The notes under the pieces: model-generated
Databases searched by the model: none
What the model saw: the letters and a program-made list of their open reading frames with translations, nothing else
What the model was told of the DNA's origin: nothing
Source: an uncultured bacterium
GTDB taxonomy: Bacteria > Chloroflexota > Anaerolineae > JACIWP01
DNA length: 6,288 bases
NCBI GenBank assembly: GCA_903872005.1
Contig: CAIQJD010000111.1
Span: 1 to 6,288 of the forward strand
Direction: 5' to 3'
Translations under genes and position numbers: made by a program
Part shown: positions 4,776-6,288 of the stretch, one piece after another
Layout: every line of letters begins with the position of its first letter
Numbering within the stretch: the stretch's first letter is position 1

Positions 4776-6288
4776 ATGCCAGACGAGAACGCCGCCTTTC
4801 AACGTGGCAAAGACTTCTTCGAGCAGAAGGACTATGAGGCCGCCGCGCGTGAATTCGAGGCCGCCATCCAGGCCGAGCCGCGCCGCGCCGAATGCCAAGC
4901 CTGGTATGCGCGCACCCTGATCTGCCTGGGCCGGAGCGCCGAAGCCATCAAGGTCGCGGAACGAGCCGAAGCCCTCCAATCCTCTTGCGCCATGGCCCAC
5001 TATGCCCTTGCCAATGCCTGCAACGACAACGACCAGAACGACCTCGTCATCGCCCACTACTACTCGGCCCTGCACCACGACCCGCTGTTCGTCGCCGCGT
5101 ACAACAATCTCGGCATCGCGCTCATTGCCAAACGCACCTACCAGCGCGCGATTGACAATCTCAGCCGGGCCATTGATCTGGCCCCCAGGGATGCCACAGC
5201 CTACATCAATCGTGGGCTTGCCTACGATCTGGCCGGCCGGCCGACCCAGGCGAAGCGCGATTTTGACATGGCCTGTGAGATCGCGCCAACCAATCCAACT
5301 GCCTTCTATAGCAGCGGCGTCTTCTACCACAAGCTGGGCAATTTGGCCCGCGCCGCGGCCGATTTCAGCCGCGTCATCCACCTGGACGCCGCGCATAAGC
5401 CGGCGCACATAGCCCTCGGCGATGTCAGCGTTGAATCCGGTGATTTCGGCCACGCCATCTCCGACTACTGGAAGGTCATCGAGCTGGATCCAGTCTTCGC
5501 GCCGGCCTACCATCGCCTCGGCCTCGCTCTGACAGCCAAGGGCGAGTACGCAGATGCCATCCACCACTTCACCCGCGCCCTGACGCTGCGCCCGGACGAG
5601 GCGTACTTTTTCGAGGGACGCGCCTGGGCCAAGCGCGCGATCGGGGACGTCGAAGGACACTTGTTGGACATGGGCCGCGCCTGCCGGCTGCACGGGCCAA
5701 GCCCCTATTTTGATCAGGCTCGCCAGCCAACCTGGGATCAGCTACACAAGCACGTGGCTGAGACGCTCTGCCCCGAGCTGAACAGCACCAACGAATTCGT
5801 GTTGAATTACTACCCCGGCACGATCCGTTGGGGCAAACCTGGCCGCCTCGCGGTACTGACCGGCGCGGCCAAAGCGCAGCGCTTCGCACATATCGGCTTC
5901 GGCTATCTCTGTCTCTCGACCCACGGCGTCCACGTCTTCGCCTTCAGCGACCTCAGCCGGACATGGTTCAATCGGCGCAAGGAGCGCGGCATACAGACCA
6001 CAGACGAGTCCTGGTCATTCCCGTACAGACACCTTAAGAGGTCGCGTCCAGAGGGCGCCCAAATCCTCGTGGAAACGTCGGACGATTCGTTCAGTTTCCA
6101 GCCGCACTATGCCTCCCAGTTGGAAATCTTGCCCGGTATCCAGTTTGGCCTGAACGACCGGCTCCTGCGTCAGTGGGATGCGCCGGCCGCGCCGAAGATG
6201 TCGCCTGACGATTTCATCGCAAAAATGGATCAGTTGGTGGCGTTGAAACAGAGCGGAGCGCTGTCCGACCAGGAATTTGAGGATCAGA
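4776..6288 (+). CDS. TPR-repeat protein with PH-like region and SHOCT-like tail (3' end outside window)
   Basis: The frame is open for 504 residues to the right edge. Residues about 5-305 form some nine tetratricopeptide repeats of 34 residues. Clear copies start near 107 (AAYNNLGIALIAKRTYQRAI), 141 (AYINRGLAYDLAG), 175 (AFYSSGVFYHKLGN), 209 and 243 (APAYHRLGLALTAKGEYADA). TPRs are protein-binding scaffolds. Residues about 350-465 look like a beta-rich region (FGYLCLSTHGVHVFAF, then ILVETSDDSFSF) and may be a bacterial PH-like fold; this is inferred from pattern only. The end, about 476-504 (DDFIAKMDQLVALKQSGALSDQEFEDQ), matches the SHOCT pattern of a short helix, 'G-x-L-(T/S)-x-x-E-F' and a second helix, an element often found at protein termini. 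Only a few residues are probably missing. No signal peptide or membrane helix is visible, so it is likely cytoplasmic. It is preceded by AGGAG and probably shares the promoter at 4415. Confidence 0.88.
   Translation, partial: MPDENAAFQRGKDFFEQKDYEAAAREFEAAIQAEPRRAECQAWYARTLICLGRSAEAIKVAERAEALQSSCAMAHYALANACNDNDQNDLVIAHYYSALHHDPLFVAAYNNLGIALIAKRTYQRAIDNLSRAIDLAPRDATAYINRGLAYDLAGRPTQAKRDFDMACEIAPTNPTAFYSSGVFYHKLGNLARAAADFSRVIHLDAAHKPAHIALGDVSVESGDFGHAISDYWKVIELDPVFAPAYHRLGLALTAKGEYADAIHHFTRALTLRPDEAYFFEGRAWAKRAIGDVEGHLLDMGRACRLHGPSPYFDQARQPTWDQLHKHVAETLCPELNSTNEFVLNYYPGTIRWGKPGRLAVLTGAAKAQRFAHIGFGYLCLSTHGVHVFAFSDLSRTWFNRRKERGIQTTDESWSFPYRHLKRSRPEGAQILVETSDDSFSFQPHYASQLEILPGIQFGLNDRLLRQWDAPAAPKMSPDDFIAKMDQLVALKQSGALSDQEFEDQ

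Overview
The window is a GC-rich bacterial segment in which every supported gene lies on the + strand. It most resembles Chloroflexota (Anaerolineae-like). This is inferred from the GCCGGC/GGCCGGCC-rich composition, the CpaE-like ATPase joined to a receiver, the TPR protein ending in a SHOCT-like domain, and an extended -10 promoter. No rRNA or other taxonomic marker is present, so the assignment is tentative. I saw no tRNA, rRNA, CRISPR array, insertion sequence, integrase or phage gene.

Layout. Bases 2-259 hold the C-terminal 85 residues of a NUDIX hydrolase. A 186-bp gap follows, with a nested inverted repeat and a tiny ORF overlapping the next start. Next comes a compact three-gene run that looks like one operon: a receiver plus ParA/MinD-type (CpaE/TadZ-like) ATPase fusion (446-1654), a stand-alone CheY-like receiver (1691-2068) and the RNA-binding protein Tex (2076-4238). 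The gaps are 36 and 7 bp, and the tex Shine-Dalgarno overlaps the stop codon of the cheY-like gene.

The 209-bp gap after tex (4239-4447) holds two hairpins, a degenerate CACGAA-type repeat, an inverted repeat across the expected -35 region, and an extended -10 promoter (TGC-TATAAT). This promoter should drive a small acidic protein of unknown function (4448-4714). It may also drive a long TPR protein with a predicted PH-like region and a SHOCT-like tail (4776 to beyond the window end).

How the genes may work together. The two receivers suggest phosphorelay input, but no histidine kinase lies in the window. The fusion protein keeps a complete receiver phosphorylation site, while its Walker A has arginine in place of both usual lysines. 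It may therefore be a phosphorylation-controlled localisation or scaffold factor rather than an ordinary ATPase. The CheY-like protein is a candidate partner, and Tex is probably a housekeeping passenger. The region looks mostly ordinary; the receiver-ATPase fusion and the TPR/SHOCT protein are the most interesting parts.
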